Shown in pieces: positions 25,675-33,932 of a stretch of 64,000 bases of DNA. The stretch is from Bacteroidota bacterium (lineage in GTDB: Bacteria; Bacteroidota; Bacteroidia; Bacteroidales; Lentimicrobiaceae): the NCBI GenBank assembly GCA_023441805.1, contig JAEZNO010000003.1:1-64000 (forward strand), in the 5' to 3' direction. Within the stretch, counting starts at the first letter, position 1. The number at the start of each line of letters is the position of its first letter. Position numbers and translations under genes: made by a program. A model generated the notes under the pieces. It did not search any database and was not told the DNA's origin. It saw only the letters and a program-made list of their open reading frames with translations.

Positions 25675-26394
25675 ATGATGAATACAACGATGCTAAAAAC
25701 TTCTAATCTGACGAAGATCTTCAGGACGGATGAAGTTGAAACTACTGCCCTGAATAATGTATCATTTCAGATTCAGACAGGTGAGTTTGTTGCCATTATG
25801 GGACCTTCCGGATGCGGAAAGTCCACATTGTTAAATATACTTGGACTACTTGATAATCCGAGTAGCGGTGATTATTACTTCATGGGACAGGAAGTATCAA
25901 AATTCACTGAAAAGATGAGGGCTAATCTTAGGAAGAAGAATATTGGTTTTGTTTTTCAGAACTTCAATCTGATAGATGAGCTTAATGTTTATGAGAATGT
26001 TGAACTACCCCTCATTTATCTTGGAATGACTTCATCTGAAAGGAAGAAACGAGTTGAGGCCACACTTGAACAAATGCAGATCATGCACAGGCGTAAGCAC
26101 TTCCCGCTTCAATTGTCAGGTGGTCAGCAGCAACGTGTTGCTGTTGCCAGAGCTGTTGTTGCAAATCCGCATCTCATACTGGCTGATGAGCCTACCGGAA
26201 ATCTTGACTCAGCTCACGGTGAAGAAGTAATGAACCTTTTAGCCACTCTTAATCAAAATGGTACGACAATAATAATGGTAACCCATTCACAGCATGACGC
26301 TGAGTATAGTCAGAGAATTATTCGTTTATTTGATGGTCAGATTGTAAATGAAAATATACGGGCTAGTGCTTCTAAAATCTCTTTACAGGATTAA
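25675..26394 (+). CDS. MacB/LolD-type ABC transporter ATPase
   Basis: 239 residues. Walker A GPSGCGKST near 45, Q loop VFQNFNLIDELNVYENVELP, ABC signature LSGGQQQRVAVARAVV, Walker B LILADEPTGNLDS, and the switch His in VTHSQHD. The NLDSAHGEEVM segment and overall length fit the LolD/MacB branch, which energises mechanotransmission permeases rather than substrate channels. The stop is three bases from the permease ATG. ATG codons in tandem at 25675 and 25678 are equally good starts. Confidence 0.95.
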   Translation: MMNTTMLKTSNLTKIFRTDEVETTALNNVSFQIQTGEFVAIMGPSGCGKSTLLNILGLLDNPSSGDYYFMGQEVSKFTEKMRANLRKKNIGFVFQNFNLIDELNVYENVELPLIYLGMTSSERKKRVEATLEQMQIMHRRKHFPLQLSGGQQQRVAVARAVVANPHLILADEPTGNLDSAHGEEVMNLLATLNQNGTTIIMVTHSQHDAEYSQRIIRLFDGQIVNENIRASASKISLQD

Positions 26395-26397
26395 ATA

Positions 26398-28800
26398 ATG
26401 TTAGTCATTAGCTACCTTAATTCATCACTCAGAAGTTTACTGCGTCGGAAAACCTACCTGCTGATAAATCTTATGGGTTTATCAGTAGGCATTGCCGCAT
26501 ATCTGATGATTATGCTGTATGTGACTCATGAGAAGGGTTTCGATAAGCATATCGAAAAGCGTGATAATTTATTCAGGGTAGTTGAGATACAAAATGAGCC
26601 CGGTGTCGGTAATCAGCATGTTGCTATCACCATGGGGCCTTTGGCCCGTGAATTAAAAAATACCTTTCCCCAAATTAAAGAGGCTGCCAGAATTGTACCT
26701 GCGTATAATTTCAACTCTGTCAGGTCGGGTAACAAGTTGTTCAGAGAGAATAACATGCTGATGGTTGATCCTGAGATAATTGACATGTTCTCAATCAGGT
26801 TCATTAAGGGGAACCCGAAAGAAGTACTTAAGGATCCGCAGAGCATAGTCATTTCGGAAGATGTTGCAAAGAAGTATTTTATTACGGTTGAGAATGCAAT
26901 GAATTCTATTTTATTGCTTAATGAAAGGAGCTTTAAAGTAGATGGAATAATCGAAAACCAAAGCAAGCACTCGCATCTTTATTTCAATATGCTGATTCCA
27001 ATTTCATACATTGAAAATGACCCTGATTACGAATGGATGAAACACTGGGGGGCTAATTCGTTTGTTACCTATTTATTGCTTGACGACCCGGCAAGTGAGG
27101 AGACTATTGAGAAAGCGCTTCCCAAATTCGTTGAGGAGAAAATCTTTACTCAGAATGATGGATGGGAATACCTGGAATTATATCTGCAACCGTTAAATGA
27201 TATTTATCTGAAATCGCAGCACATTAAGTTCCAAATGGTGGCTGCAGTCGGTGACTCAAAGACAGTACTCATTTTTGCCGTTGTGGCTATTCTTACCCTT
27301 CTAATAGCCTGTATCAACTATATTAATATATCGCTTGCACGTTCCGTAAAACAGGCACGTGAAGTTGGTATGCGTAAAGTTCTGGGTGCCGACAGAGGGA
27401 GCCTCGTTTACAGGTTTATCAGTGAATCGTTTATTGTAACCCTCATTGCCATAGTCTTTGCAATAGGATTGCTCGAATTAATGTTACCGGAGATTAATAA
27501 AGTACTCAGTACCAGCTTTAAGATTGACTTTACACATCCTTTCTTCAATATTGGCTTAGTTGTTCTATTGATCATCATAAGTCTGATATCAGGGTCTTAT
27601 CCTGCATTTTATTTATCCAGATATCAGCCGATTACTGTATTGAAAGCCGGTATTACTGCTACAGGGAGATCAGGATTCTTAAGTAAAATACTTATTGTAT
27701 TTCAGTTTGCTATCAGCATAGGTTTGATTTTCTCAATTATGATGATCAATGATCAGATAAAGTATATTCAGAAAAAGGATATTGGGATAAAATACGATAA
27801 TACATTGTTCCTGTTTTTTGGACAGGAAGATTATAAGAAGTTGGATGTTTTTAAACAGATACTACTCGAAAATCCTGCAATAAGCAGTGTTTCGGGATCA
27901 TCTTTCCTTAATGGTGTAAGTGGCTCGCAGGGGCCAATCTTTATTGATGATTCACCCAATACAAGATTAGCGGTAAGATATGGTTTTGTGGACGACAGCT
28001 TCTTCCCGGCAATGGGCATTGACTTTATCGAAGGTCGTAATTTCGACTCCAGGATTCCAACCGACAGCACCGAGGCAGTGATACTTAACGAAGCTGCAAT
28101 GCGTAAACTCGGGTGGGATAATATTGAAGGGAAAAGTATTAGGTCGCTTGATGAAGATTCTTTGATTAAACCAAAGGTCATAGGAGTAATCAAAGATTAC
28201 CATTATTACACACTTAAATCTCTCATTGAACCTGCTGCTTATTTCTATATTCCAAATGAATTCAGAGGGGTTACAATTAAATATGCAGGGCAGATGGAGA
28301 GACAGAAAGTGGAAGATTTCATTGAAACAAAGTGGAAGGAAATCTATCCAAATACACCCTACCTGTCGGTTTCCTCAGTTGAATATTTGAAGGACGGATA
28401 TAAAGCGGACCTCAAGATACGGACTCTGTTTGTCTATTTTGCTATTATTAGCATGTTCTTATCGGCAATAGGGCTGTTTGGTTTGACATCCCTGCTCATT
28501 GAACAAAAAACTAAAATTATTGGAATTAAAAAGGTTCTGGGAAGTCCTGTATACGTTATAGTAATAAACCTGATAAAGGAATACATTTTCCTTGTAGGGC
28601 TGGCCGGAATAATTGCTATTCCTGTATCTGTAATCTTTATTAAACGTTTTCTTGATGCCTATCCATACAGAGTTGAGATTAGCATTGGAAACATTGCAGC
28701 CTCACTAACAATTGCCCTACTGATAGCATTTATTACAATTATTTTCAAAGCAGGAAAGACTGCTAATTCAAATCCATTGGAAGCCTTAAAGTACGAGTAA
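26398..28800 (+). CDS. MacB/FtsX-family ABC transporter permease
   Basis: 800 residues with two copies of the MacB-periplasmic plus FtsX unit. Helix 1 is near 20-42 (LINLMGLSVGIAAYLMIMLY), followed by a large periplasmic domain to about 280. Three helices follow around 285-420, with the family signature ARSVKQAREVGMRKVLGADR. A short helix sits near 440, then a second periplasmic domain, and three final helices contain KTKIIGIKKVLGSPVYVIV. It ends SNPLEALKYE, the common C-terminus of this Bacteroidota family. It should work with the upstream ATPase and adaptor in efflux or envelope stress response. Confidence 0.92.
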   Translation: MLVISYLNSSLRSLLRRKTYLLINLMGLSVGIAAYLMIMLYVTHEKGFDKHIEKRDNLFRVVEIQNEPGVGNQHVAITMGPLARELKNTFPQIKEAARIVPAYNFNSVRSGNKLFRENNMLMVDPEIIDMFSIRFIKGNPKEVLKDPQSIVISEDVAKKYFITVENAMNSILLLNERSFKVDGIIENQSKHSHLYFNMLIPISYIENDPDYEWMKHWGANSFVTYLLLDDPASEETIEKALPKFVEEKIFTQNDGWEYLELYLQPLNDIYLKSQHIKFQMVAAVGDSKTVLIFAVVAILTLLIACINYINISLARSVKQAREVGMRKVLGADRGSLVYRFISESFIVTLIAIVFAIGLLELMLPEINKVLSTSFKIDFTHPFFNIGLVVLLIIISLISGSYPAFYLSRYQPITVLKAGITATGRSGFLSKILIVFQFAISIGLIFSIMMINDQIKYIQKKDIGIKYDNTLFLFFGQEDYKKLDVFKQILLENPAISSVSGSSFLNGVSGSQGPIFIDDSPNTRLAVRYGFVDDSFFPAMGIDFIEGRNFDSRIPTDSTEAVILNEAAMRKLGWDNIEGKSIRSLDEDSLIKPKVIGVIKDYHYYTLKSLIEPAAYFYIPNEFRGVTIKYAGQMERQKVEDFIETKWKEIYPNTPYLSVSSVEYLKDGYKADLKIRTLFVYFAIISMFLSAIGLFGLTSLLIEQKTKIIGIKKVLGSPVYVIVINLIKEYIFLVGLAGIIAIPVSVIFIKRFLDAYPYRVEISIGNIAASLTIALLIAFITIIFKAGKTANSNPLEALKYE

Positions 28801-29083
28801 AATCATCAATCGTATCTGTATCATCTGTTCTGAAATTTAAACTTATTGGCTCCTGTCACTTCACATTCATTATCATTTGAGGATTCTAATGCCTGGGAGT
28901 TAGATTCCTGATATGTTGTCAATCATCTTAAATTATCTCTGGAATGTCAGTTTCAAATAGACAAACCTGTGAATAATTTTATAAAGTAAGATAATCTAAC
29001 TTAATCGGATCAGGAAAAATTTGGTAAAGTAACTCACTTAAAAATAATTTTGGAACAATTTCTGATAAAGGTTAATGTTATAG
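28801..29083. other. Intergenic stretch without recognisable feature
   Basis: AT-rich and closed in all frames. No convincing hairpin terminator for the efflux operon was found; the next clear signal is the -7 element at 29084. Confidence 0.5.
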
Positions 29084-29091
29084 TATTTTTG
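29084..29091 (+). promoter_or_regulatory. -7 promoter element (TATTTTTG) of the arginine decarboxylase gene
   Basis: Full match to TAnnTTTG, 33 bases before the chosen ATG at 29125. It lies inside the longer reading frame that starts at 29050, which is why that upstream start was rejected. Confidence 0.5.
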
Positions 29092-29124
29092 CAGTTTATA
29101 ATTTTTAAACCCTACTTCATTGAA

Positions 29125-30516
29125 ATGAAAAATAAGTATAGTGATCTAATTGAACAGACTTTCGATTTTCCACAAGATGAATTTCATGTTGAGGATAATG
29201 AACTTAACTTTCATGATATCCCTTTGATGGATATAATTAAACAATATGGTACTCCATTAAAGATCACTTATTTACCTAAAATATCGCAACAGATTCAAAA
29301 GGCTAAGAAGATGTTTAATGTTGCCATGGCAAAGGCTGATTATCAGGGAGATTATCACTATTGCTATTGCACTAAGAGTTCACACTTCTCTTTTGTTTTG
29401 GAAGAAGTACTTAAGAATGATGTTCACATTGAAACATCATCAGCTTTCGATATTTTTCTGCTTGAAACTCTTTACGAACAGGGATTGCTTAATAAGGAGA
29501 GTTTTATTATTTGTAATGGATTTAAGCGTCCGCAATACATTGAGAATATTGCAAACCTCATAAACGAAGGTTTTGAAAATACTATACCCATTCTTGATAA
29601 TAAGTTTGAGTTAGATCAACTCGACAGGAACATTACGAAGAAATGTAAGATAGGAATGCGTATTGCGTCGGAAGAAGAACCAAAGTTTGAGTTCTATACA
29701 TCACGACTTGGCATTCGTTACAATGATATTATTCCTTATTACGAAGAAAAAATAAAGAATAATCCGAAGTTCCAGTTAAAGATGCTTCACTTCTTTATTA
29801 ATACCGGTATTAAAGATTCTGCGTATTACTGGAATGAACTATCCAAGTGTGTTAATCTGTACTGTCAATTGAAAAGTATTTGTCCTGAACTGGATTCACT
29901 CAACATAGGTGGTGGTTTTCCGATCAAGAACTCACTATCATTTGATTATGATTATGAGTATATGGCAGAAGAGATTATCTCGCAGGTAAAAATTATTTGC
30001 CAGCGGAATAATACAGTTGAACCTGACATTTTTACTGAATTCGGATCCTACACTGTTGGCGAGAGTGGTGCTACCCTGTATTCAATCATCGACCAGAAAC
30101 AGCAGAATGACCGTGAGTTATGGAATATGATTGATTCATCGTTCATGACAACACTTCCTGATACTTGGGCACTGAATCAGAGATTTATCCTGCTTGCAAT
30201 CAATAAGTGGGATTCAGAATATGAGAGGGTGTTCCTTGGTGGACTCACATGCGACAGTGAGGATTATTATAATGCAGAAGCTCATGCCAATGCAATCTTT
30301 CTTCCGAAACTTGATAACGAAGATCCCCTATATATCGGTTTATTTCATACAGGTGCTTACCAGGAATCCATCGGAGGTTATGGAGGCATTCAGCATTGTT
30401 TAATTCCTGCTCCTAAGCATATTATCATTGATCTTGATGAGGAGGGTGAATATACAACCAAACTCTTCGCAAAAGAGCAAACTCACAAATCAATGTTAAG
30501 AATATTAGGTTATTGA
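29125..30516 (+). CDS. speA: Arginine decarboxylase (short Bacteroidota type, fold III PLP enzyme)
   Basis: 463 residues from MKNKYSDLIEQ. The frame is open back to 29050, but that stretch overlaps the promoter and the usual family N-terminus begins here. A PLP-binding barrel carries the probable Schiff-base Lys at about 84 in YCYCTKSSH. Substrate/cofactor motifs include MLHFFINTG, LNIGGGFPI, FTEFGSYTVGESG and the C-terminal GGLTCDSED. It makes agmatine from arginine in the cytoplasm. The agmatinase gene follows 90 bases downstream on the same strand, giving arginine to agmatine to putrescine. The length is shorter than E. coli SpeA (about 650) but usual for this phylum. Confidence 0.92.
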   Translation: MKNKYSDLIEQTFDFPQDEFHVEDNELNFHDIPLMDIIKQYGTPLKITYLPKISQQIQKAKKMFNVAMAKADYQGDYHYCYCTKSSHFSFVLEEVLKNDVHIETSSAFDIFLLETLYEQGLLNKESFIICNGFKRPQYIENIANLINEGFENTIPILDNKFELDQLDRNITKKCKIGMRIASEEEPKFEFYTSRLGIRYNDIIPYYEEKIKNNPKFQLKMLHFFINTGIKDSAYYWNELSKCVNLYCQLKSICPELDSLNIGGGFPIKNSLSFDYDYEYMAEEIISQVKIICQRNNTVEPDIFTEFGSYTVGESGATLYSIIDQKQQNDRELWNMIDSSFMTTLPDTWALNQRFILLAINKWDSEYERVFLGGLTCDSEDYYNAEAHANAIFLPKLDNEDPLYIGLFHTGAYQESIGGYGGIQHCLIPAPKHIIIDLDEEGEYTTKLFAKEQTHKSMLRILGY

Positions 30517-30558
30517 ATTTATTAGACTAAACGTTTAATTTAGCATGACAATTCGGGG

Positions 30559-30583
30559 TAGCTTATTTTATAAGCTAAATTTG
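30559..30583 (+). promoter_or_regulatory. Inverted repeat overlapping a -7 element before agmatinase
   Basis: TAGCTTAT-TTT-ATAAGCTA (30559-30577) overlaps the first bases of TAAATTTG (30576-30583), a TAnnTTTG match 24 bases before the speB ATG. The arrangement could be an operator over its own promoter, allowing speB to be expressed apart from speA; this is inference. Confidence 0.4.
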
Positions 30584-30606
30584 ATTATTCACTAAAGCGG
30601 GTAATT

Positions 30607-31479
30607 ATGAAATACAAGAATTTCGGGGGTCTTCCTGAACAGTACACTAAGTTTGAGAATTCGAAAATTGTAATTGTTCCTGTACCTTACGACGGAACCA
30701 GCACTTGGATTAAAGGTGCTGACAAAGGACCGGAAGCTCTCATTGAAGCATCAGCCAATATGGAAGTATACGATATTGCGGCTGACAATGAAGTTTATAA
30801 AGTAGGAATTCACACAACAGATCCTATTCGTGAGCGTAGATCACCTGAGAAATTAGCCAAAGAGGTTGAAACTAAAATCACTCAGTTACTCAAGAAAAAG
30901 AAATTTCCTGTAATTATTGGAGGAGAGCATTCTGTGAGTATTGGTGCATTTAAAGCATTTGCAGATTACTATAAGGATGGTGATTTCACTATTCTGCAGT
31001 TTGATGCCCATGCCGACATGCGTCAGGAATATGAGGGAAGTAAGTACAATCATGCGTGTGTTATGGCCAGAGCATCAGAATTGGCACCCGTTCTTCAGGT
31101 TGGAATCAGAAGTATGAGCTACGAAGAAAGAGCAGATGTTAAGCCTGAGCGTGTATTTTATGCCGATTATATTCTAGACACCGGTAATAACACATGGATG
31201 TACGATTTGCTTAACAAACTAGGCAAAAACGTTTATATTACAATCGATCTGGATGTGCTTGATCCTTCAATTATGAGTTCAACCGGTACACCTGAGCCAG
31301 GTGGTATGGGATGGTATCAGTTGATTGAAATACTTCAAAAAGTAAATCAAAAATCAAATATCGTCGGATTTGATGTTGTTGAACTTTGCCCGATGAAATA
31401 CAATAAAGCACCAAATTTCCTGGCCGCTAAACTTGTGTATCAGCTGCTCACTTATAAGTTCGGCCCGCTAATCAAATAA
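30607..31479 (+). CDS. speB: Agmatinase (ureohydrolase family)
   Basis: 290 residues, normal length. The binuclear manganese motifs are all present: GGEHSVSIG, QFDAHADMR and DLDVLDPSIM, with TGTPEPGG after them. IVPVPYDGTSTWIKGADKGP at the start is typical of agmatinases, and the arginase-specific substrate residues are not obvious. It hydrolyses agmatine to putrescine and urea in the cytoplasm. It sits behind arginine decarboxylase and faces the deoxyhypusine-synthase-like gene, so the three form a polyamine neighbourhood. Confidence 0.93.
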   Translation: MKYKNFGGLPEQYTKFENSKIVIVPVPYDGTSTWIKGADKGPEALIEASANMEVYDIAADNEVYKVGIHTTDPIRERRSPEKLAKEVETKITQLLKKKKFPVIIGGEHSVSIGAFKAFADYYKDGDFTILQFDAHADMRQEYEGSKYNHACVMARASELAPVLQVGIRSMSYEERADVKPERVFYADYILDTGNNTWMYDLLNKLGKNVYITIDLDVLDPSIMSSTGTPEPGGMGWYQLIEILQKVNQKSNIVGFDVVELCPMKYNKAPNFLAAKLVYQLLTYKFGPLIK

Positions 31480-31665
31480 TTTCAAAAGAACTGCGAATTT
31501 TATATTGTCTGATTTAATATTTGATACTCTTACACGTGGTGAGATGGGTCCGGTTTTGTTTGTCTAAAATTATGTGACGAGGTATATCTTGCTTCTGCAC
31601 CATAATGAAATGTGATATAGTTTGCATGAGTGAAATGTGGGAAGGCATGTACATTGAAAAGTCAT

Positions 31666-31711
31666 AAAAAAAGGAGGCTGATCCGTGAAACCGAATCAGC
31701 CTCCTTTTTCT
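31666..31711. terminator. Bidirectional intrinsic terminator between speB and the DHS-like gene
   Basis: Perfect 12-base stem AAGGAGGCTGAT / ATCAGCCTCCTT with a 12-base loop, preceded by an A run and followed by a T run, so it can end transcription from both convergent genes. Confidence 0.85.
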
Positions 31712-31759
31712 TTTGAATCTACTACCTGTATTGTAACCGGCAGTCTAATCCAGAGGGTG

Positions 31760-32734
31760 TTACCATCCAAGTACCCATGCAAACATCAAAGGAGCAACTA
31801 TTGTTGCATCACTTTCAACGATGAATTTAGGTGTATCAATGTCTAATTTCCCCCATGTAATTTTCTCGTTAGGAACAGCACCTGAGTAGCTTCCATATGA
31901 AGTAGTTGAATCGCTTATCTGACAGAAGTATGACCAGAACGGTACATCGTGCCATTCCAGGTCCTGATACATCATTGGAACTACGCAGATGGGGAAATCA
32001 CCGGCAATACCACCACCGATCTGGAAGAAACCAACACCTTTACCTGATGAATTCTTCCTGTACCAGTCGGCTAGCCAGACCATGTACTCAATTCCGGTCT
32101 TCATAGTCGAAGGGTTAAGCTCACCTTTGATACAGTAAGAAGCGAAAATATTTCCCATGGTACTGTCTTCCCATCCGGGAACTATGATTGGCAGGTTCTT
32201 TTCAGCTGCAGCAAGCATCCATGAGTGTTTAGGGTCAATCTCATAGTCAGCTTCCATCACTTTGCTTAGCAATAGCTTATACATGTATTCGTGTGGGAAC
32301 CATCTTTCGCCCTTAGCCTGGGCATCCTTCCAGATTTTTTCAATATGGTGCTGAATTTTCCTGAATGCTTCTTCTTCAGGAATACAAGTATCAGTAACCC
32401 TGTTCATTCCTTTGGACACAAGTTCAAATTCATCCTGAGGAGTCAGATCACGGTAGTTCGGCACTCTTTTATAGTGAGTGTGGGCAACCAGGTTCATAAT
32501 GTCTTCTTCGAGATTAGCCCCCGTGCATGAGATGATCTGCACTTTATCCTGCCTGATCATTTCGGCAAGCGATATGCCTAATTCGGCTGTGCTCATAGCA
32601 CCTGCCAGGGTAATCATCATTTTTCCGCCTTCCTGAAGATGTGCTTCATAGGCTTTTGACGCATCTATTAAGGCTGCTGCATTGAAGTGCCTGTAGTGAT
32701 GCTCAATAAATTGAGAAATCGGTCCTTTATTCAT
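31760..32734 (-). CDS. Deoxyhypusine synthase-family protein lacking the catalytic lysine
   Basis: 324 residues. The NAD-binding and family motifs are clear: GGKMMITLAGAMSTAELG, ISCTGANLEEDIMNLV, WEDSTMGNIFASY, and the C-terminal SGAVPNEKITWGKLDID followed by VESDATIVAPL. In eukaryotic enzymes GGGxxK supplies the Lys that carries the aminobutyl imine; here it is GGGIAGDF (about 240-247), with Gly at that position. Bacteria lack eIF5A, so relatives are thought to act on polyamines or other substrates. Convergent to speA-speB. The real reaction is unknown. A TATCTTTG element lies 16 bases before the ATG. Confidence 0.9.
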   Translation of the reverse strand: MNKGPISQFIEHHYRHFNAAALIDASKAYEAHLQEGGKMMITLAGAMSTAELGISLAEMIRQDKVQIISCTGANLEEDIMNLVAHTHYKRVPNYRDLTPQDEFELVSKGMNRVTDTCIPEEEAFRKIQHHIEKIWKDAQAKGERWFPHEYMYKLLLSKVMEADYEIDPKHSWMLAAAEKNLPIIVPGWEDSTMGNIFASYCIKGELNPSTMKTGIEYMVWLADWYRKNSSGKGVGFFQIGGGIAGDFPICVVPMMYQDLEWHDVPFWSYFCQISDSTTSYGSYSGAVPNEKITWGKLDIDTPKFIVESDATIVAPLMFAWVLGW

Positions 32735-32749
32735 TATTCAACTTTTTTG

Positions 32750-32757
32750 CAAAGATA
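32750..32757 (-). promoter_or_regulatory. -7 promoter element (TATCTTTG) of the DHS-like gene
   Basis: Plus strand CAAAGATA, 16 bases before the ATG at 32734. Full TAnnTTTG match, same octamer as the polA element. Confidence 0.55.
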
Positions 32758-32887
32758 TTAAACGTATTAGTTTTATTTATTTTAAAATACTATCTTTCAT
32801 CCCAAATTAAAGTGTAGTCTGGTAAAGTCCTAATTCTCAAACAATCAGGCACTTTGCCATGTTAGACTATGCTCTTTTACCTATATA

Positions 32888-33775
32888 TTGCATCGCATGA
32901 TGAGTAAGTTGTCAATTCCTTTCCCTAATTGTCTGTTGCGATTCAGCAGCAAATTAGTGGATAACTGCCCATTGTCGGGAATTGACTTATTCAAATTTAA
33001 CTACTTTTTAGCTCTGAATGCACTGATTGTTATCCTAACACTCTCACCCATACATTCCATTGCACAAAAGGATATTAAAGAAATCGATATTTCGGAAGCA
33101 CTTGGCGACAGGTATTATGACGGTGTGGAATATCTAGAACGTAATACCTGGATTTACGATACTTTAGTCAAGGCAAATATTGCACCCGAGCTTGCATATG
33201 CTGTCGTTTTTCCTAGTCTTACAAGGTATTCAGCCCTGAAGGATATTATGGAAACCAGTGCAATGCGTACTCTCTATGTACAATCCGGACGCAAATATTC
33301 AAAATACGAGGTTGGCAGATTCCAAATGAAGCCTTCATTTGCTGAGTTGGTTGAAAGAAATGCAATTAAATATAAACTCACCAAATCGAATTTTAAACTG
33401 ACCAACAACGCTAAGGCACGAAGTGAAAGAGCTAAAAGAATTGACACTCCTTCATGGCAGGTTGAATACCTGATTCTTTATATCAAAATAATGGATAAAC
33501 GGTTTTCGCATATTGAATGGAAAACTCCCACCGATAAGATAAGATTCTATGCTACAGCCTTTAATGTTGGTTTCACCAGGAATGAACGGGCAATTAAATA
33601 TTTCATGTCAAAGCGATCATTAATGAAATCGTCAAGAGATCTGAAGTCGAAGCTCAGGCATGGGGATATTGCAGCATGGTTTTACGAAAATGATGGCTAT
33701 AAATTCAAATCCAATATAGCTATTATACCTCCAAAAAAGGACCAAACGGAAGCTGACAGTGCTTCACATAAATAA
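32888..33775 (+). CDS. Secreted lysozyme-fold/transglycosylase-like protein of unknown function
   Basis: 295 residues. A hydrophobic signal segment is at about 38-58 (FLALNALIVILTLSPIHSIA, then Q), preceded by an unusually long 37-residue basic N-terminus with no closer Met. Mature-part motifs are IAPELAYAVVFPSLTRYSAL, GRFQMKPSFAELVE, YLILYIKIMD and FYATAFNVGF. These resemble Bacteroidota proteins with a lytic-transglycosylase-like fold (FQMKPSF near the active site). The position that I recall as Glu in relatives (FPE..RYSAL) is Ser here, so activity is doubtful. Followed by two hairpins. Function not established. Confidence 0.65.
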   Translation: MHRMMSKLSIPFPNCLLRFSSKLVDNCPLSGIDLFKFNYFLALNALIVILTLSPIHSIAQKDIKEIDISEALGDRYYDGVEYLERNTWIYDTLVKANIAPELAYAVVFPSLTRYSALKDIMETSAMRTLYVQSGRKYSKYEVGRFQMKPSFAELVERNAIKYKLTKSNFKLTNNAKARSERAKRIDTPSWQVEYLILYIKIMDKRFSHIEWKTPTDKIRFYATAFNVGFTRNERAIKYFMSKRSLMKSSRDLKSKLRHGDIAAWFYENDGYKFKSNIAIIPPKKDQTEADSASHK

Positions 33776-33784
33776 CCGCTAAAA

Positions 33785-33847
33785 AAGAGGCTGCCCCGGC
33801 GGGAAGCCTTCTTAAAAAGAAAGGCCGCCCCTTGCGGGACAGCCTTG
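33785..33847 (+). terminator. Two tandem terminator-like hairpins
   Basis: AAGAGGCT/AGCCTTCTT (33785-33813) and AAGGC.../...AGCCTT (33821-33846) form two similar GC-rich hairpins just after the gene ending at 33775 and before the convergent glucanase gene. T runs are weak, so the call is tentative. Confidence 0.45.
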
Positions 33848-33932
33848 AGATTGATTAGGGATTTCGGTTAAAAGATATCCCTTTACAGATTATATAGTAG
33901 AGGTGTGTGTGGTGTTTTTATCTTGGTTTAAC

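Noticed and set aside
29050..29124. N-terminal extension of arginine decarboxylase from the ATG-less upstream frame
   Set aside because: It overlaps the -7 promoter element and adds 25 hydrophobic residues not typical of the family; MKNKYSDLIEQ is the normal start.
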